From: 'Nostoc azollae' 0708
GTDB lineage: Bacteria; Cyanobacteriota; Cyanobacteriia; Cyanobacteriales; Nostocaceae
DNA length: 64,000 nucleotides
Direction of reading: 5' to 3'
NCBI RefSeq assembly: GCF_000196515.1
Contig: NC_014248.1
Span: 3,166,001 to 3,230,000, forward strand
Shown: piece after piece, positions 1 to 10,316 of the stretch
How positions within the stretch are numbered: position 1 is the stretch's first letter
Layout of the letters: each line of letters opens with the position of its first letter
Made by a program: the position numbers and the translations under genes
Notes under the pieces: model-generated
What the model was told of the DNA's origin: nothing
The model's input: only the letters and a program-made list of their open reading frames with translations
Databases searched by the model: none

Positions 1-1044
1 CAGGAATTAATATACATTTTAGATCAATTACTGCAACATTTCCCCAACGATAGATATCAGTCAGCAGCAGAGGTTTTAGATGATTTAACAGCGGAACTAT
101 CACTGCCATTAGGATTAGAACCAGTAAGTTCAGCAATTTTCCATATTATCAAAACACCATTAACACCTCCAGGTCCAGCACGAAAAGTTATCGTTCCCTT
201 ACTACCTTTAAAAGCTTTTGATTTTGATGTAGTTACAGTAGACACAGCAGGAAAAGAAACTAGTTATGACACACTTAGCGCCAAATTGTTTCTAGAACAA
301 TTAAACAAAAACGTCGCTTTAGAAATGGTATCAATTCCTGGTAGTAGTTTTCTGATGGGTTCACCAGAATTTGAAGGTGATGCTGAGGAATATCCGCAAC
401 ATCAAGTCACAGTTAAACCTTTTTTCATGGCGAAATATCCCATTACTCAAGCACAGTGGAAAGCAGTTGTAGCATTACCGCAAGTCACCCAAGCTTTAAA
501 CTCCAAGCCATCAAAATTTAAAGGTGCAAATTTACCCATAGAGAATATTTCTTGGTATGAAGCGGTGGAATTTTGTTTGCGGTTATCAATGAAAACTGGA
601 CGAAATTATCGTTTACCTAGTGAAGCTGAATGGGAATATGCTTGTCGTGCGGGAACTACTACTGCTTTTCATTTTGGGGAAAGAATTACTTCTGATTTAA
701 TTAATTGTAGCGGTGGTGATTTTTATATTGTCCCAACCAAAAGCGACTTCCGTAAACAAATCACAAATGTCGGCAGTTTTGATATAGCGAATGCTTTTGG
801 TTTATATGATATGCATGGGTTAGTTTGGGAATGGTGTGCTGATCCCTGGCATAACAATTATGAAGGTGCACCGACCAATGGTAGTATTTGGGATGTTGAT
901 GGTGATATACATCGTCGGGTTTTGCGCGGTGGTGCTTGGAATTTCAATGCAGAACTTTGTCGCAGTGCTAGTCGCAGTTGGAATGAAGCAGAAGGTGGTT
1001 TAAGAATGTCGGGTTTGCGAGTGGTGTTTTCAGTTGAGGAATGA
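1..1044 (+). CDS. Ser/Thr kinase C-terminal tail fused to formylglycine-generating-enzyme (SUMF1) domain, 5' partial
   Basis: The reading frame is open from base 1, so the gene begins outside the window; the TTG at 286 is only an internal codon. The first 25 or so residues (RYQSAAEVL type) look like the last helix of a bacterial Ser/Thr protein kinase. A linker of about 60 residues follows, then an FGE-sulfatase/SUMF1 domain with the usual landmarks MVSIPGSSFLMGS, LPSEAEWEYACRAG, GLYDMHGLVWEWC and VLRGGAWN, ending in GLRVVFSVEE. Kinase-SUMF1 fusions are common in Nostocales and are thought to be signalling or peptide-binding proteins rather than true sulfatase activators. The C-terminus has the C-type-lectin-like fold that some cyanobacterial retroelements diversify, but I see no reverse transcriptase downstream. 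Domain calls are firm; the role is inferred. Confidence 0.85.
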   Translation, partial: QELIYILDQLLQHFPNDRYQSAAEVLDDLTAELSLPLGLEPVSSAIFHIIKTPLTPPGPARKVIVPLLPLKAFDFDVVTVDTAGKETSYDTLSAKLFLEQLNKNVALEMVSIPGSSFLMGSPEFEGDAEEYPQHQVTVKPFFMAKYPITQAQWKAVVALPQVTQALNSKPSKFKGANLPIENISWYEAVEFCLRLSMKTGRNYRLPSEAEWEYACRAGTTTAFHFGERITSDLINCSGGDFYIVPTKSDFRKQITNVGSFDIANAFGLYDMHGLVWEWCADPWHNNYEGAPTNGSIWDVDGDIHRRVLRGGAWNFNAELCRSASRSWNEAEGGLRMSGLRVVFSVEE

Positions 1045-1136
1045 GTTGCTGGGGAAATAAAAACCTTTGTAGGGTAGGGGGAATAGGTTGTTCATGGCTT
1101 TGGTTTTATCATAGAAATACTTAATTTCACCCCTAT

Positions 1137-1291
1137 GAACAGTGCGAGTTCCAACCACTTCCTCCTGTTCCTAAGTCCAGAATGTGTTTAACAGTTTTGG
1201 GGACTTGAGATAATAAAACCGCTTCCCCTTCTGTGCTCTGACAAGTTTTATCTGCTTTCCCTAAATAGCATAAAGCGTTTTCAATACTCCT
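1137..1291 (-). pseudogene. Remnant of a class I SAM methyltransferase (N-terminal part)
   Basis: Read on the minus strand from about 1290, the frame gives SIENALCYLGKADK, then GEAVLLSQVPKTVKHILDLGTG, which resembles the N-terminus and glycine-rich SAM-binding motif I of small cyanobacterial methyltransferases. The similarity stops after the LGTG motif, and no start codon or remaining domain is present. The 5' edge of the fragment lies at the outer end of the 66-bp inverted repeat starting at 1292, so insertion of that element probably broke the gene. Identification is by motif memory only. Confidence 0.5.
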
Positions 1292-1357
1292 CCGTTAAGG
1301 AAGAAGAGGGGGTAAGATCAGGAGAAAAGAGTTCGCATTTTAGTTACGAGAATTAAA
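1292..1357 (+). repeat. Left 66-bp terminal inverted repeat
   Basis: Pairs with 5598-5657 in inverted orientation. The first 35 bases also resemble 54138-54170, where GTTAAGGAA is again followed by GGGGGTAAG, which suggests a dispersed family. Confidence 0.65.
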
Positions 1358-3570
1358 ACCCACCTTCCGCACCCTAACTGTCACAGATAGTAGTACATGA
1401 GAACTAAAGCTCCTGCAAGGAAGAAAAGGCTTAATAAGAATAAGTATCATAAAAATGGCAATAGAGTAAGAGAACAAAGTTTTGTGAAGAAGATAAAAGA
1501 AAAGAAAATTTAATGATTTAAAAATTAAATTAGAACAGAAGAAGAAATGATTTAATCACAACAGGAGCTGTGGATAATTCTGTTGTGAAATCAAAGCTTC
1601 AAAAAATGGAAATTCAAAACCTAGACCATTTAAGCGTAGTAGCAGGAATAATAGACGCCATAGGAGTAGTAGAAATAATCCTTGAAATTGGAGAGAACGT
1701 AAGTCCGGGTCATGTAGTAAAACCCATGATAATCAACGGGTTAGGATTTGTATAAAAACCCTTATATAGGTTTCCCCAAGATTTTGAAACAATCCCCTGT
1801 GAGTATCTAATAGGAGCAGGAGTAACACCAGAATATCTCAAGGATGATAAACTGGGGAGAGTCATGGATGAACTATTTATAAAAGGATTGGATAGAATAT
1901 TTTTTATTGTCGCCTTAAAAGCAGGCCAAAAATTTGGAGTATCCCTATGAGCAGGGCATCTAGACTCATCATAAATGCACATACATGGGCAATATAATAC
2001 CAGCTTACCAGAAGTAATATTTGAGAGTCAAAAAGTAGGAAATAATCAAGAACTAGAAGAATTAGCAGTAAAATCACCAAAAGAAATAACCATCACCTAT
2101 GGTTATTCTGGTGACCATAGACCGGAGTTAAAACAGTTCATCATAGAAATGATATGTTCAGGAGATAGAGACATACCAATATATATTTTTAAAACTAGCA
2201 TCGGGAAACCAAGCAGATTCATCATGCTTTGGTAAAATACCAGTAGAGTACCAAAAGCAATTAAAAACAGTCTCATAGTAGCAGACTGGGCCTTATATAC
2301 AGAATCAAGTCTAAAAATGATGAATGATGTCAGATTTAAGCTGGTTATGTCCAGTGCCATTAAGCGTAGAATCAGCACTATCATTAATATCAACATTACC
2401 AGAACCAGAATTGGTTGATAGTAACTTACCCGGATATAAACTAGCGTCAAGAACAGTAAATTATCCAGGAATAGAACAAAGATGGTTAGTAGTGCAAAGT
2501 CAAGAAAGAAGAGAATCAGACCTGGGTAAACTCTCACAAAAAATTACCAAGGCACAATCAAAAGCTGTGCAAGATTTCAAAAAGTTATCACCAGAAAAAT
2601 TTGCTTGTGAAGGTGATGCTATCAAGGGGTTATCTAAACTATTTAAACAATTCAAATATCACCAAATTAACCAGAGTAAAGTTACTCAAATCAAATCTAA
2701 AAAAAAAGATAGTTCAGGAGAGATGTCCTCTGAAATATCAGCTACAGTCTCCCAGAATGAAAGTAAAATTAATACAGAATTTCTGAGGGCAGGGCCTTTT
2801 ATTATTGCTACAAACCTTTTGGATTCCAATGAACTTACCCATGACTCCGTCTTGAATAAATATAAAGCTCAACAGTCTTGCCAGAGAGGGTTTGCTTTTC
2901 TCAAAGACCCATTATTTTTTGCAGACAGTATTTTCCTAAAAAGTCCAGAGAGAATAGAGTCCCTGGGAATGATTATGGGTTTATCTCTGCTGGTTTATAC
3001 TTTAGGGCAACGACAAATTAGAACCGCTGTGAGAGAGTCTAAATCAAGAGTAAAAAATCAATTGGGCAAACCAACTGACCGCCCCACTTTACGCTGGATC
3101 TTTCCATGCTTTCAGTCTATTCATTTAGTTACACTAAACCAAGAAAAACACATCTGTTACTGGACTCAAGAGAGAGATTTCATTGTCAATCTTTTACTAG
3201 AGTATTGTTTTCCCTACTATCAATTACTTACCTAATTTCTCTCTCTATTAATTTAATTTCTATCAGAAAATAACCTAATCTCTTTGATTTATAGCTCTAT
3301 TTTAGTATGTCCATAATTTCTTTTTTTACTTCAATATATTAGTCTAAGTTATGATTTATCTCTTGAATATCTTCATTTATCTGTTGACTCCTCTGGGCGG
3401 TATTCTTTCTTATTGCTCCTTACTGAGAACAGCTTTTGATACTATTTTTGGTGCTTTACTGTTTCTCCAATGCCTTTTTTCACTGCATATGTTTATTTTT
3501 ATGCTCCCTTGGATTTTTTCTCTCCGTAATTTCTCTCTGTGGCACTTTATGGTGCCGAATGTAGCTTAAA
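1358..3570 (+). mobile_element. IS1634-type insertion sequence, decayed
   Basis: The left end (about 1356-1387, CACCTTCCGCACC) and the right end (about 3537-3570, GGTGCCGAATGTAG) form an imperfect inverted repeat around the transposase pseudogene 1606-3235. The left end lies directly against the inner edge of the 66-bp repeat. Exact ends and target duplication could not be fixed. Confidence 0.5.
1606..3235 (+). pseudogene. IS1634-family transposase pseudogene (DUF4277 N-terminus)
   Basis: The start MEIQNLDHLSVVAGIIDAIG and the following PGHVVKPMIINGLGFV are the DUF4277 signature of IS1634-type transposases. The frame then meets a TAA at 1753 and continues as a recognisable protein through several stops and frameshifts: GAGVTPEYLKDDKLGRVMDEL near 1815, then KSPKEITITYGYSGDHRPELKQF near 2065. 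A longer open stretch at 2324-3235 holds the catalytic C-terminal half. The usual length is about 550 residues, so nearly the whole gene is present but inactive. A Met at 1606 is the likeliest original start. Confidence 0.85.
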
Positions 3571-3692
3571 AGCCCCCTTGAAACCGAAAAGCCACACTAT
3601 GAACAAAGAAGAGTGTCACCACCAATAAATAATATTTAATTGCTCAAATATAAAGGTAGATATAAAGGTAGAAACGCGAAAATATAATAAGA

Positions 3693-5099
3693 CTAAATAG
3701 CAGTTGTTAAAAACATAAAAGAAGTTTGATTGACAGTGGTACTACCACGATGACATCGTTTTTTACTCAGGAACTTGGAGCGCGTCTTTTTCAAAACTCT
3801 AGGATTACTTCTAAATTTAGGAGGTGGTATTTCTAAATATGAAATTTCTGGAACTAACCAACTATAAAATAGATGTAAATCTTCAGTAGCAGCTTGTGGG
3901 AATTGAGCAACAGCACGTCGAATTAATCGTAAACTACCAGTAAAACTCAAACCTAATGGCGAGATTCCTGCTTCGGAAGCACTTTGGAACATCAAACAAC
4001 GAATACAAAAATGTCCTAACAACCAACCATAAATTTCTTGGACTACTTCACGAGGACTCTTAGAACGAATCAGAGTTTTACGCCCCAATAGATGCACCTT
4101 TAATTCATCCAAAGTATTCTCAGCTTCCCATCTAGTATGATATTCTTGAGCTAAAATCAGTGCTGGGAAAGTCGAAATATCCATCAAATCAGTAGTCAAA
4201 TGGTATACTTTATCAGAAGCATCATCTTCAATCACATATTCAATTACACAAATAGGAATTCTCTTTGCACCTTTCTTTTTAGATTTACCATCAGGTGCAA
4301 CCCAAGACAAATAAGAACCATTACCCAAAGTTTTGACGACCTCAAATTTCACATTTGCTGGCACACGACCAAGGATATGATACTTTTGTTTGATTGCGGC
4401 ATGAACCATTTTAAAAGAATGCAACCCCCTGTCCCACATTAACAATATTCCTTCCCCAACACTGGGAAGAACTTGAATTGCTCTTTTTCTTTCACCAATT
4501 CTATAGGGACTTAATAGAGAGAGCATCAACAATTACATGAGTTCCTGCTTCTACTAAAAAAACAAATCTGGCCTTTGGAAAAGCTGGATATGTACCCGGT
4601 GGTGAACCAGGATAACCAAATACTTTACCATTGGCTGGAGTATCAGGGATATCGAAAACTGTTCCGTCTACAGCCATCAATCTTAATCCTCCCAAAAAAG
4701 TACCTGGTGTTTATATTGTGACCAGGGGTTTTGCTACCATTTCAAACAAAGGAGTCATCACACCAGGACCAATTCTTTAGGACTAATTCTTTGACGTGCT
4801 TCACTGATTGATGAAGAAGTTGGTGCAATAAAACGTAGACGATGGGGTATTTGTAAACCACTCAAACCTTGAATCAGATTTTTGAAGACATCAACTATGG
4901 AGTCAGTTGAGGAAAAACTCATGGCAATGAATCAAGCTACAACTACGTGAGTGGGTAGTATTCCTTCTCTTCGTTCTTAAGAACAAGTATTGATAATTGC
5001 TCTGTGTATAGTTTGAGCGGGAATGACTTGTTCTAACGCCACAAGCAATTGCGCTTTGGCCACTGATGCTGCAATGACTTCAAAGTTGATTAGTGGCAT
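3693..5099 (-). pseudogene. IS4-family transposase pseudogene
   Basis: On the minus strand the gene begins at 5099 with MPLINFEVIAASVAKAQLL, typical of the IS4 N-terminal domain, and is broken by stops between 5000 and 4700. It resumes at 4695 with LMAVDGTVFDIPDTPAN, containing the first catalytic Asp, shifts frame near 4510, and runs open from 4532 to 3693 with MWDRGLHS and a YHTRWEAENTLDELK segment that carries the catalytic Glu (Y-2-R-3-E pattern). At least two stops and one frameshift make it non-functional. The family call is secure from these motifs. Confidence 0.85.
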
Positions 5100-5213
5100 T
5101 TGCACCTCTGTTCAGTTTCATTTTAGTTTTAAAAAACTATAAAATGAATGGGTATTTGTTCTCGTAAATATTCCGTGAACAAGTTAATTTTTCTCATTCC
5201 CCCCGTAAGTCAA

Positions 5214-5599
5214 TGCCTGCAAAAGACTCGGATATTATTTCTAGAGCCGAATTAATACAACAAGCTATTGCGACTTTACAACTATCTATTCAACAAATTC
5301 AGGCTTCTAGGTAGCACCTCCTGGATGTTGCGTTTTCTGTTACCAAGCATCGGGTCAGCAGGGTACTTACTGCTATTACAAGTTGTAGGCTAACAAGCCT
5401 ATTTTCCCTACTCAATCACCTGATAAACTCAGCGAATATAAGCATTTAGGCAAGGCTGGAAGCCCAAATCATATTCATGCTGTCCTCTCGGTTGCCAGAC
5501 GAACCCAAATTTACCACTTGCAGTCGTGTATTGATTCTCTTAGGCAAAATTGGGTGGAATTATACGATAGCCTCAAAGAGAAAAAGTCAATCTGTTAGT
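5214..5599 (+). pseudogene. Small broken gene of unknown function at the right end of the composite element
   Basis: An ATG at 5214 opens MPAKDSDIISRAELIQQAIA and stops after 33 codons. A second frame from about 5390 gives DKLSEYKHLGKAGSPNHIHAV and ends at a TAG at 5597-5599, at the start of the right terminal repeat. The two pieces may be one ancestral protein of about 120 residues with a frameshift. The segment is flanked by two GTTCTCGTAAA motifs (5159 and 5599). I do not recognise the family; a transposon passenger is a guess from location. Confidence 0.35.
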
Positions 5600-5657
5600 T
5601 CTCGTAAACAAAACGCGAACACATTTCTCTTGATCTTACCCCCTCTTTTTCCTTAAC
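5598..5657 (-). repeat. Right ~60-66 bp terminal inverted repeat
   Basis: Inverted partner of 1292-1357. Its outer end (TTAACGGG) overlaps the first bases of the IS701 copy that follows. Confidence 0.65.
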
Positions 5658-7044
5658 GGGACTTAAACAAAAGTTAAGAGTAAATAAGGAGTATAATGCA
5701 ATTTCTGTGTAGCTTTCACGTTAAAAGAAGCTGATGAAAGAAACCACTGCCCCAGCAATGGCACCATGGTTTGAAAGATGGTGTTAAAGGTTTGATGATG
5801 TATTTACTCATCAAGGGGAAAAAAGAGATTTTAGACATTATTTAGGGGGATGATTTGGTGAAAGTGAGAGAAAAAACCTATTTCAAATGGCAGACAATAT
5901 CCTAGGGGTGACTTACCACCGATTACACCACTTTTTAACTGAAGCACCTTTTTTAATTGAAGCACCTTGGTCCAGTTCCCAAGTCAATGAGCATCGGTTA
6001 GAGATTATGAACAAGTGTAGTCAGAGGAGAATCACCAGAGGATTTAGCTTAATAATTGATGATTCTATCCATAGAAAAAGGGGGAATTTTAGGGATGGAG
6101 TAGGAAGACAATATGTTGGAGAAATTGGGAAAAGGGATAATGGAATAGTAGTAGTAACGACACATCTATATGATGGCAGTAAAAGCTTACCATTAGATAT
6201 AGAGTGATATCACCACGGTGATTCCTTACCCAAAGGGAAACAAGACCCTCTATTTGAGAAGAAAGAAGAAACCTGAGTTAGGAATTAAATTAATAGATCT
6301 GACCTTAAGCCGTGGTAATCAACCAGGAATAGTAATTATAGATCCTGGATATGGCCACAATACATTTTTCTTAGGAAAGATAGAAAATCGGTATTTAAAG
6401 TATTTAAGAGGATTAGCTAAAAATCCCAAAGTCCTTGCCAGTGACCAAGAGGATAGTCCACAAATAATTAGGTTAGATGAATTAGCATAAAGTTTACCCC
6501 AATAGGCTTTTACAGAAATTCAACTGGAGTTAGATAAACCCAAAACATTATGGGTAGTAACTCAAGAAGTAGAAATATCAGCCTTAACTGGAAAGGGGAA
6601 TATTGCTGTCGTCATCAAGGCTTCTACTTTCCCTCAAGCCACTGATATGGACTACCTTATTACCAATGTTTCTTCATCAATTGTCACACCCCAATAGACA
6701 GTTGATACATATTCTCAGAGAAACTGGGTAGAAGTTGTTGACATGGAAGCCAAGGGATAGTTAGGACTTAAAAAATATCAAGTTGGAGATAACAGCAGTT
6801 AACTGCGCCATTTTATTTTGGTTTTCTGTGCCTACACTTTTATTCTTTGCCATCAGTGGACTGGAGGATTAAGACCAAGGTGGGCCAAGAAACCTTTGAA
6901 TAGTTTTACTGCAGCTTTAGAAGCGTTGAGAACAGGCAGATCTTCTCTATTTATTGATTGGTTGAACTTTAATCCGGACGTGTTTACTTCCGATAGAGCC
7001 AGCTTAGGCTACATTTGAGCTTGATTTTTGTTTACGTCCCATTA
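5656..7044 (+). mobile_element. IS701-family element, copy 1 (full length, dead)
   Basis: Ends GGGACTTAAACAAAAGTTAAG (left) and TTTTTGTTTACGTCCC (right) are inverted repeats. TTAA lies just outside both ends, a possible 4-bp target duplication as expected for IS701. Three more copies or fragments in this window share these ends or internal sequence. Confidence 0.75.
5734..7018 (+). pseudogene. IS701-family transposase pseudogene, copy 1
   Basis: The frame starts at 5734 with MKETTAPAMAPWFERWC and meets stops at about 5785 and 5850. It becomes recognisable from 5887: GVTYHRLHHFLTEAPF, ITRGFSLIIDDS, GEIGKRDNGIVVVTTHLYDG. Frameshifts or stops follow near 6205, 6490 and 6700. The C-terminal block FCAYTFILCHQWTGG ends at a TGA where relatives have a Trp (7016-7018). 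A duplicated LTEAPFLIEAPW motif, absent from the family members I remember, is shared with copy 2. DDE_5-type endonuclease; clearly dead. Confidence 0.88.
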
Positions 7045-7091
7045 ACCGAGCAGTATTGAAAGCTTGTTGTGATGATGTCCCAAGATTGATA

Positions 7092-7478
7092 TTATTCATG
7101 TACTGATTCTAGGAATTTTTCTGCTGATCGAGTAAATACGATAATACCCAAAATATGAGCAGCTAAGTCTGTGATATCAGCACTACGATAAGGTTCAAAA
7201 AATTGAGTTATTTCGTCAAAGATACAAGTACTAAAGACTATTAATCTTGCAAGAGGTATAGTGATATTTAACATATCAAATTTACTTTTTCTTAGTTCTT
7301 GGTGACTGAGATAAGCAGCAATTCCTAGTAACAGCAAATGGTAAATTCAAATTATGTCATAGTTGGGAAATTGTGCTATTGTTGTGGGTATAGTTCGCAG
7401 GTAAGCTGAGATAGAGATAGAAAGTAAAATTCCCAAATAAACCCAAAAAGCAAAAACCCAAAGTTGATGAGTTGTCAT
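7092..7478 (-). pseudogene. VanZ-like small membrane protein with one in-frame stop
   Basis: A 128-codon frame from the ATG at 7478 to 7092 encodes three or four hydrophobic segments and the motif FDEITQFFEPYRSADITDL, which resembles the DE.xQ...RS.s..D signature of VanZ-like proteins. One TGA at about codon 44 interrupts it; the rest of the frame is intact, so the lesion looks recent. VanZ-like proteins in cyanobacteria have no assigned function. It lies between the IS701 copy and a conserved small gene on the same strand. Confidence 0.65.
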
Positions 7479-7578
7479 TTCTCTAATTTGGAATGGTATC
7501 TTTGCTAACTACAGAAATATCAATCTGTATTCCGCAATTTGATAAGTTTGAGATTGGGAATTTTATTCTGATTATTAA

Positions 7579-7839
7579 TCATGTGTGTAAATTAGCTTGT
7601 TCCTGCAACCAAGGGTCTACTGGTTCTCCATCTCTGCGTTTTAATTCAATTTTTATGACCATCACTTCCTTTGAACCAGGAGGTCCAGGTTTTTGATGGA
7701 AGATAATCTCATATTCTAAAGGGTTTTGATTATGTTCTCTTAACCAATCTTGAACTTTCATTAAAGCAAATAATGATTGTCCTCGGGTAAACATTTGGGT
7801 GATTTGCATTTGTAGGGTGTAAGGGTTGATGCGACTCAT
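7579..7839 (-). CDS. Conserved hypothetical protein, 86 residues
   Basis: The start at 7839 (MSRINPYTLQMQI) is preceded by AAAGGAG at a good distance, so the longer frame reaching 7902 is not used. The product is a soluble, probably mixed alpha/beta protein with no membrane segment: an early helical part (FTRGQSLFALMKVQDWL) followed by a strand-rich part (LEYEIIFHQ, EVMVIKIELKRRDG). It resembles small uncharacterised cyanobacterial proteins, but I cannot name a domain. It is one of the few intact small genes in the decayed region, between a dead VanZ-like gene and a dead Uma2 gene, all on the minus strand. Confidence 0.6.
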   Translation of the reverse strand: MSRINPYTLQMQITQMFTRGQSLFALMKVQDWLREHNQNPLEYEIIFHQKPGPPGSKEVMVIKIELKRRDGEPVDPWLQEQANLHT

Positions 7840-7916
7840 TTTGTTGGCTCCTTTAGTATTTGTAGTTATTATAGTTTTACGCAGAGGCACAAAAAGGAAC
7901 ATTGAGTTTAGAGTTT

Positions 7917-8512
7917 TTATTCTTCTGAGTTAAAATCTACCTTATCATAAATATTTGCTAACAATAATTGGCAGGGAATAGAAGCTATATTTAAACTATC
8001 ATACCCATATGTAAATCCAGGAAATATCCATTTATTCTTATCACTTCTAAAATATTATTCAACGTGAGTTGTATATTGAGCAGCTAGAATATACACTTTT
8101 AAAGTGGTAATTGTCCGATAAGCTGCGAATTTTTTATCTCTATCTTTGCTTCTCGTTTACTTGGATAGAACTTCTGCAATCACCACAAAGATTACTAAAG
8201 TGTCTTTTCTTACTTCTTCATAAATTAAGTCTGTGTTTTGACAACCATAACCTCAGGATAGTTATGAATTCTTCTGTCAGCAATCCAAAGCCGTTGATCT
8301 GTAAAAGAGACTTGATAGGTTTGACGTTTGAGAATATAATTGAGTGTACTACTGATATTAAGTTCAAGTTGGTTATGATTTGGTGTTCCGCCTGTCACCT
8401 GTGTAATTAATTCATTGATATATTCGTGACCTATTTCTAAGTTTAGTTCTAATTCTAGATATTCTTCAGCTGAATAAGAGTCATAATTTGAATCTGTTAA
8501 CTCTATTATCAT
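7917..8512 (-). pseudogene. Uma2-family (DUF820) endonuclease-like pseudogene
   Basis: From the ATG at 8512 the protein runs open for 95 residues with the Uma2 features GTPNHNQLELNISSTLNYIL and RIHNYPEVMVV. It stops at 8225. The C-terminal half is still readable in another frame with stops: IFVVIAEVLSK, KFAAYRTITT, YILAAQYTTHVE, and an ending SLNIASIPCQLLLANIYDKVDF that finishes at 7917. Uma2 proteins are PD-(D/E)XK-fold and greatly expanded in filamentous cyanobacteria. The lesions lie before the last catalytic residues, so the truncated protein should be inactive. Confidence 0.75.
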
Positions 8513-8552
8513 TATAATCCAGTATTTTTTATGTATTCACAAAAATAAAAAT

Positions 8553-8813
8553 ATGAGTAGTGAAGAAAGGATGGATAAAATGGAAAATGAATTGATTGAT
8601 ATGCGGTTAGCGGTAAGTGGTTTACTGGAAACTACCGCTGTTCATCAGCGCAATTTCAATACATTGGTAATGGAAATTAGAAATATGCGTGCGGATATGG
8701 TGCAAATACAATCGGAAATTAGAGGAATACAGATGGATGTGCAGGGTTTATAAACTGAAAATCGTTGTATTCTCGATATTATGCAAAATCGTCCTCCTGA
8801 ACAGGAATCTTAA
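8553..8813 (+). pseudogene. Small coiled-coil protein, probably broken by one stop
   Basis: The ATG at 8553 opens MSSEERMDKMENELIDMRLA, a charged helical protein with heptad-like spacing throughout. A TAA at 8751-8753 ends the frame after 66 residues, but the same frame continues TENRCILDIMQNRPPEQES to 8813, as expected if a CAA codon became TAA. Similar short coiled-coil proteins are common in Nostocales and have no known function. It could still be expressed as a 66-residue product. Confidence 0.5.
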
Positions 8814-8830
8814 TTTGAAAAGGTTGTTTC

Positions 8831-8862
8831 AGATCCCCGACTTCTCAAAAAGTCAGGTATCT
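8831..8862. repeat. Dispersed hairpin repeat (imperfect)
   Basis: AGATCCCCGACTT and AGTCAGGTATCT form an imperfect stem of about 12 bp. It is the same family as the hairpins at 11834-11866 and 40868-40900. Confidence 0.6.
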
Positions 8863-9026
8863 AAGTGGCTAATTTCGTGAAACTTTCATATCATTTTTTG
8901 AGTTGACTAACGTCTATTAATCGGTAAAATACAAACTCTTAAACCGATGATAGTACCAACAGTGACACGTATTCCCAGGATGCAGGGCTTACCACCCATT
9001 ACTTCTGGGTTGGTAAGGATTCAGGT

Positions 9027-10316
9027 CTAAGGAAGAGGGATTAAAGAAGGTGTATGGAAAGCAGAGTGAACCATGGCTTTCATAGGTTGGTCAAAAAACT
9101 CAATTAGAGAAAGTGCTTGACGGTGACAAGTTTGTATAACCGTCAATAAATTGGCAGTATGTTGGAATAGCTCCAGAGAAAGAGAACCACCAGAGACTTT
9201 TCGTTGTTTCAGTGCTAAACCTAACCTTGGTTCAGCTAAATTATGATCAAGGTCTATTGCCTAAGGAAGGTAAAAGTTTACCAGGTTCCCCTGGGGCTTG
9301 ATCAATGAATGAATGGAAGATTCAACTTTTGGTTGAAACTAGGATGGGCAAGTCAAGAATTCATGAAGGTTTTAGGTTTGTTGGAATAAAGGGTAGTTTT
9401 TAAAACCTTCATCTATGAGGTCGATGAATTTTGTGCCAATTTTTTGGTGATTGAAGCCAGGAATCTTGATTAGTGTCTTGAAGTGACGGGGTAGGGTAGA
9501 TGTGCCTGACATTTCTGTTGAGCTGTGACCGGATAACCGTTATAGGCAGTAAAGTCATCAGAACTGATTACACCAGAGTAACTTGAACCCACAATGGATT
9601 CTAATTCGCTAGGACAAGGAGTATCAGGACCCATGAAATCAAGGGAAGTTACTATTGGCAAAAATCCATAACCATTGTTTCACCCCTTTGAGTACCCAGG
9701 GTGTTTCATCCCCAAGGATATGAGGCTGGGTTTGTTTGATCCACTGTTTGAGGCTATGAATACTTTGAGCCACTGGACCATCTATTCCTTCATTGGTACC
9801 TACTAATGTTCCCACTCCAATTTCTATTTGACCCAGTTCCCAGTATATCTTTCATATTCTACTATTTGGATTGGCCTGTCCACCAACTCCCCTACTTGTT
9901 GTGTTTCCACTTTTATTGGTTCGCCAAACAATTCCCCCTGACCTCACCATCCACACACTTGCCGTCCCACTATCTCAAATTTATTCTATCTATTCTACCA
10001 AACACCTTTCTCCTTTTTCCCCTATGCCCTGGTTGTCCTCCTAGTTCCCGTTTTCGTGTCTGGTTTTCTTCTGGTTTCTCTTCTTGTTTGTTCTCGGTTT
10101 CTTTGAGGATGTCTCCCAAGGGTGGTTTGGATCATGTTATGGGCTCTAAATCTCTACTGACTTTGAGTTTCTCTATTTCTTTTTCCTAGTTCTACTACTC
10201 TATATTGTTAGGTTCTCTATACTTTTCCCCTAGTCAATAATGATTTCTACCAGTTGCTCTGTTCCCAACTGCTTCAATATCTCTCTGTCTAGTTTTGGTG
10301 GCAGCTTCTTTTCCAT
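9027..10316 (-). pseudogene. IS66-family transposase pseudogene
   Basis: On the minus strand, the ATG at 10316 opens MEKKLPPKLDREILKQLG and QLVEIIID, the usual start of IS66 TnpC. A run-on of stops follows, then RKRELGGQPGHRGKRRKVFGR (the IS66 zinc/GQPGH region), SSDDFTAYNGYPV near 9560 with the catalytic Asp, and finally LALKQRKVSGGSLSLELFQHT and a TAG at 9027-9029. The DNEQAER-type region with the catalytic Glu is damaged. Nearly the full 430-residue length remains but in many fragments, so this is an old insertion. No intact TnpA/TnpB partner was found. Confidence 0.82.

Larger units (their letters stand above)
1292..5657. mobile_element. Composite mobile element bounded by ~66-bp inverted repeats
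   Basis: The sequence at 1292-1357 and the reverse complement of 5598-5657 match at most positions over about 60-66 bases; both carry CCGTTAAGGAA, GGGGGTAAGATCA and TTACGAGAA. Inside lie a dead IS1634-type element, a dead IS4-type transposase and a short broken gene at 5214. The ends may belong to a transposon whose own transposase has been lost, with the IS elements as later insertions. The right end touches the left end of an IS701 copy at 5656. Confidence 0.6.

Noticed and set aside
1045-1600. Retroelement template repeat downstream of the FGE gene
   Set aside because: No near-copy of the gene's 3' end and no reverse transcriptase frame found in this window.
2103-2537. Minus-strand hydrophobic frame
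   Set aside because: Antisense to the IS1634 transposase pseudogene; leucine-rich because of the AT-rich complement.
9806-10189. Long plus-strand frame of 127 codons
   Set aside because: It is the shadow of the IS66 transposase remnant, which is read on the minus strand with recognisable motifs.
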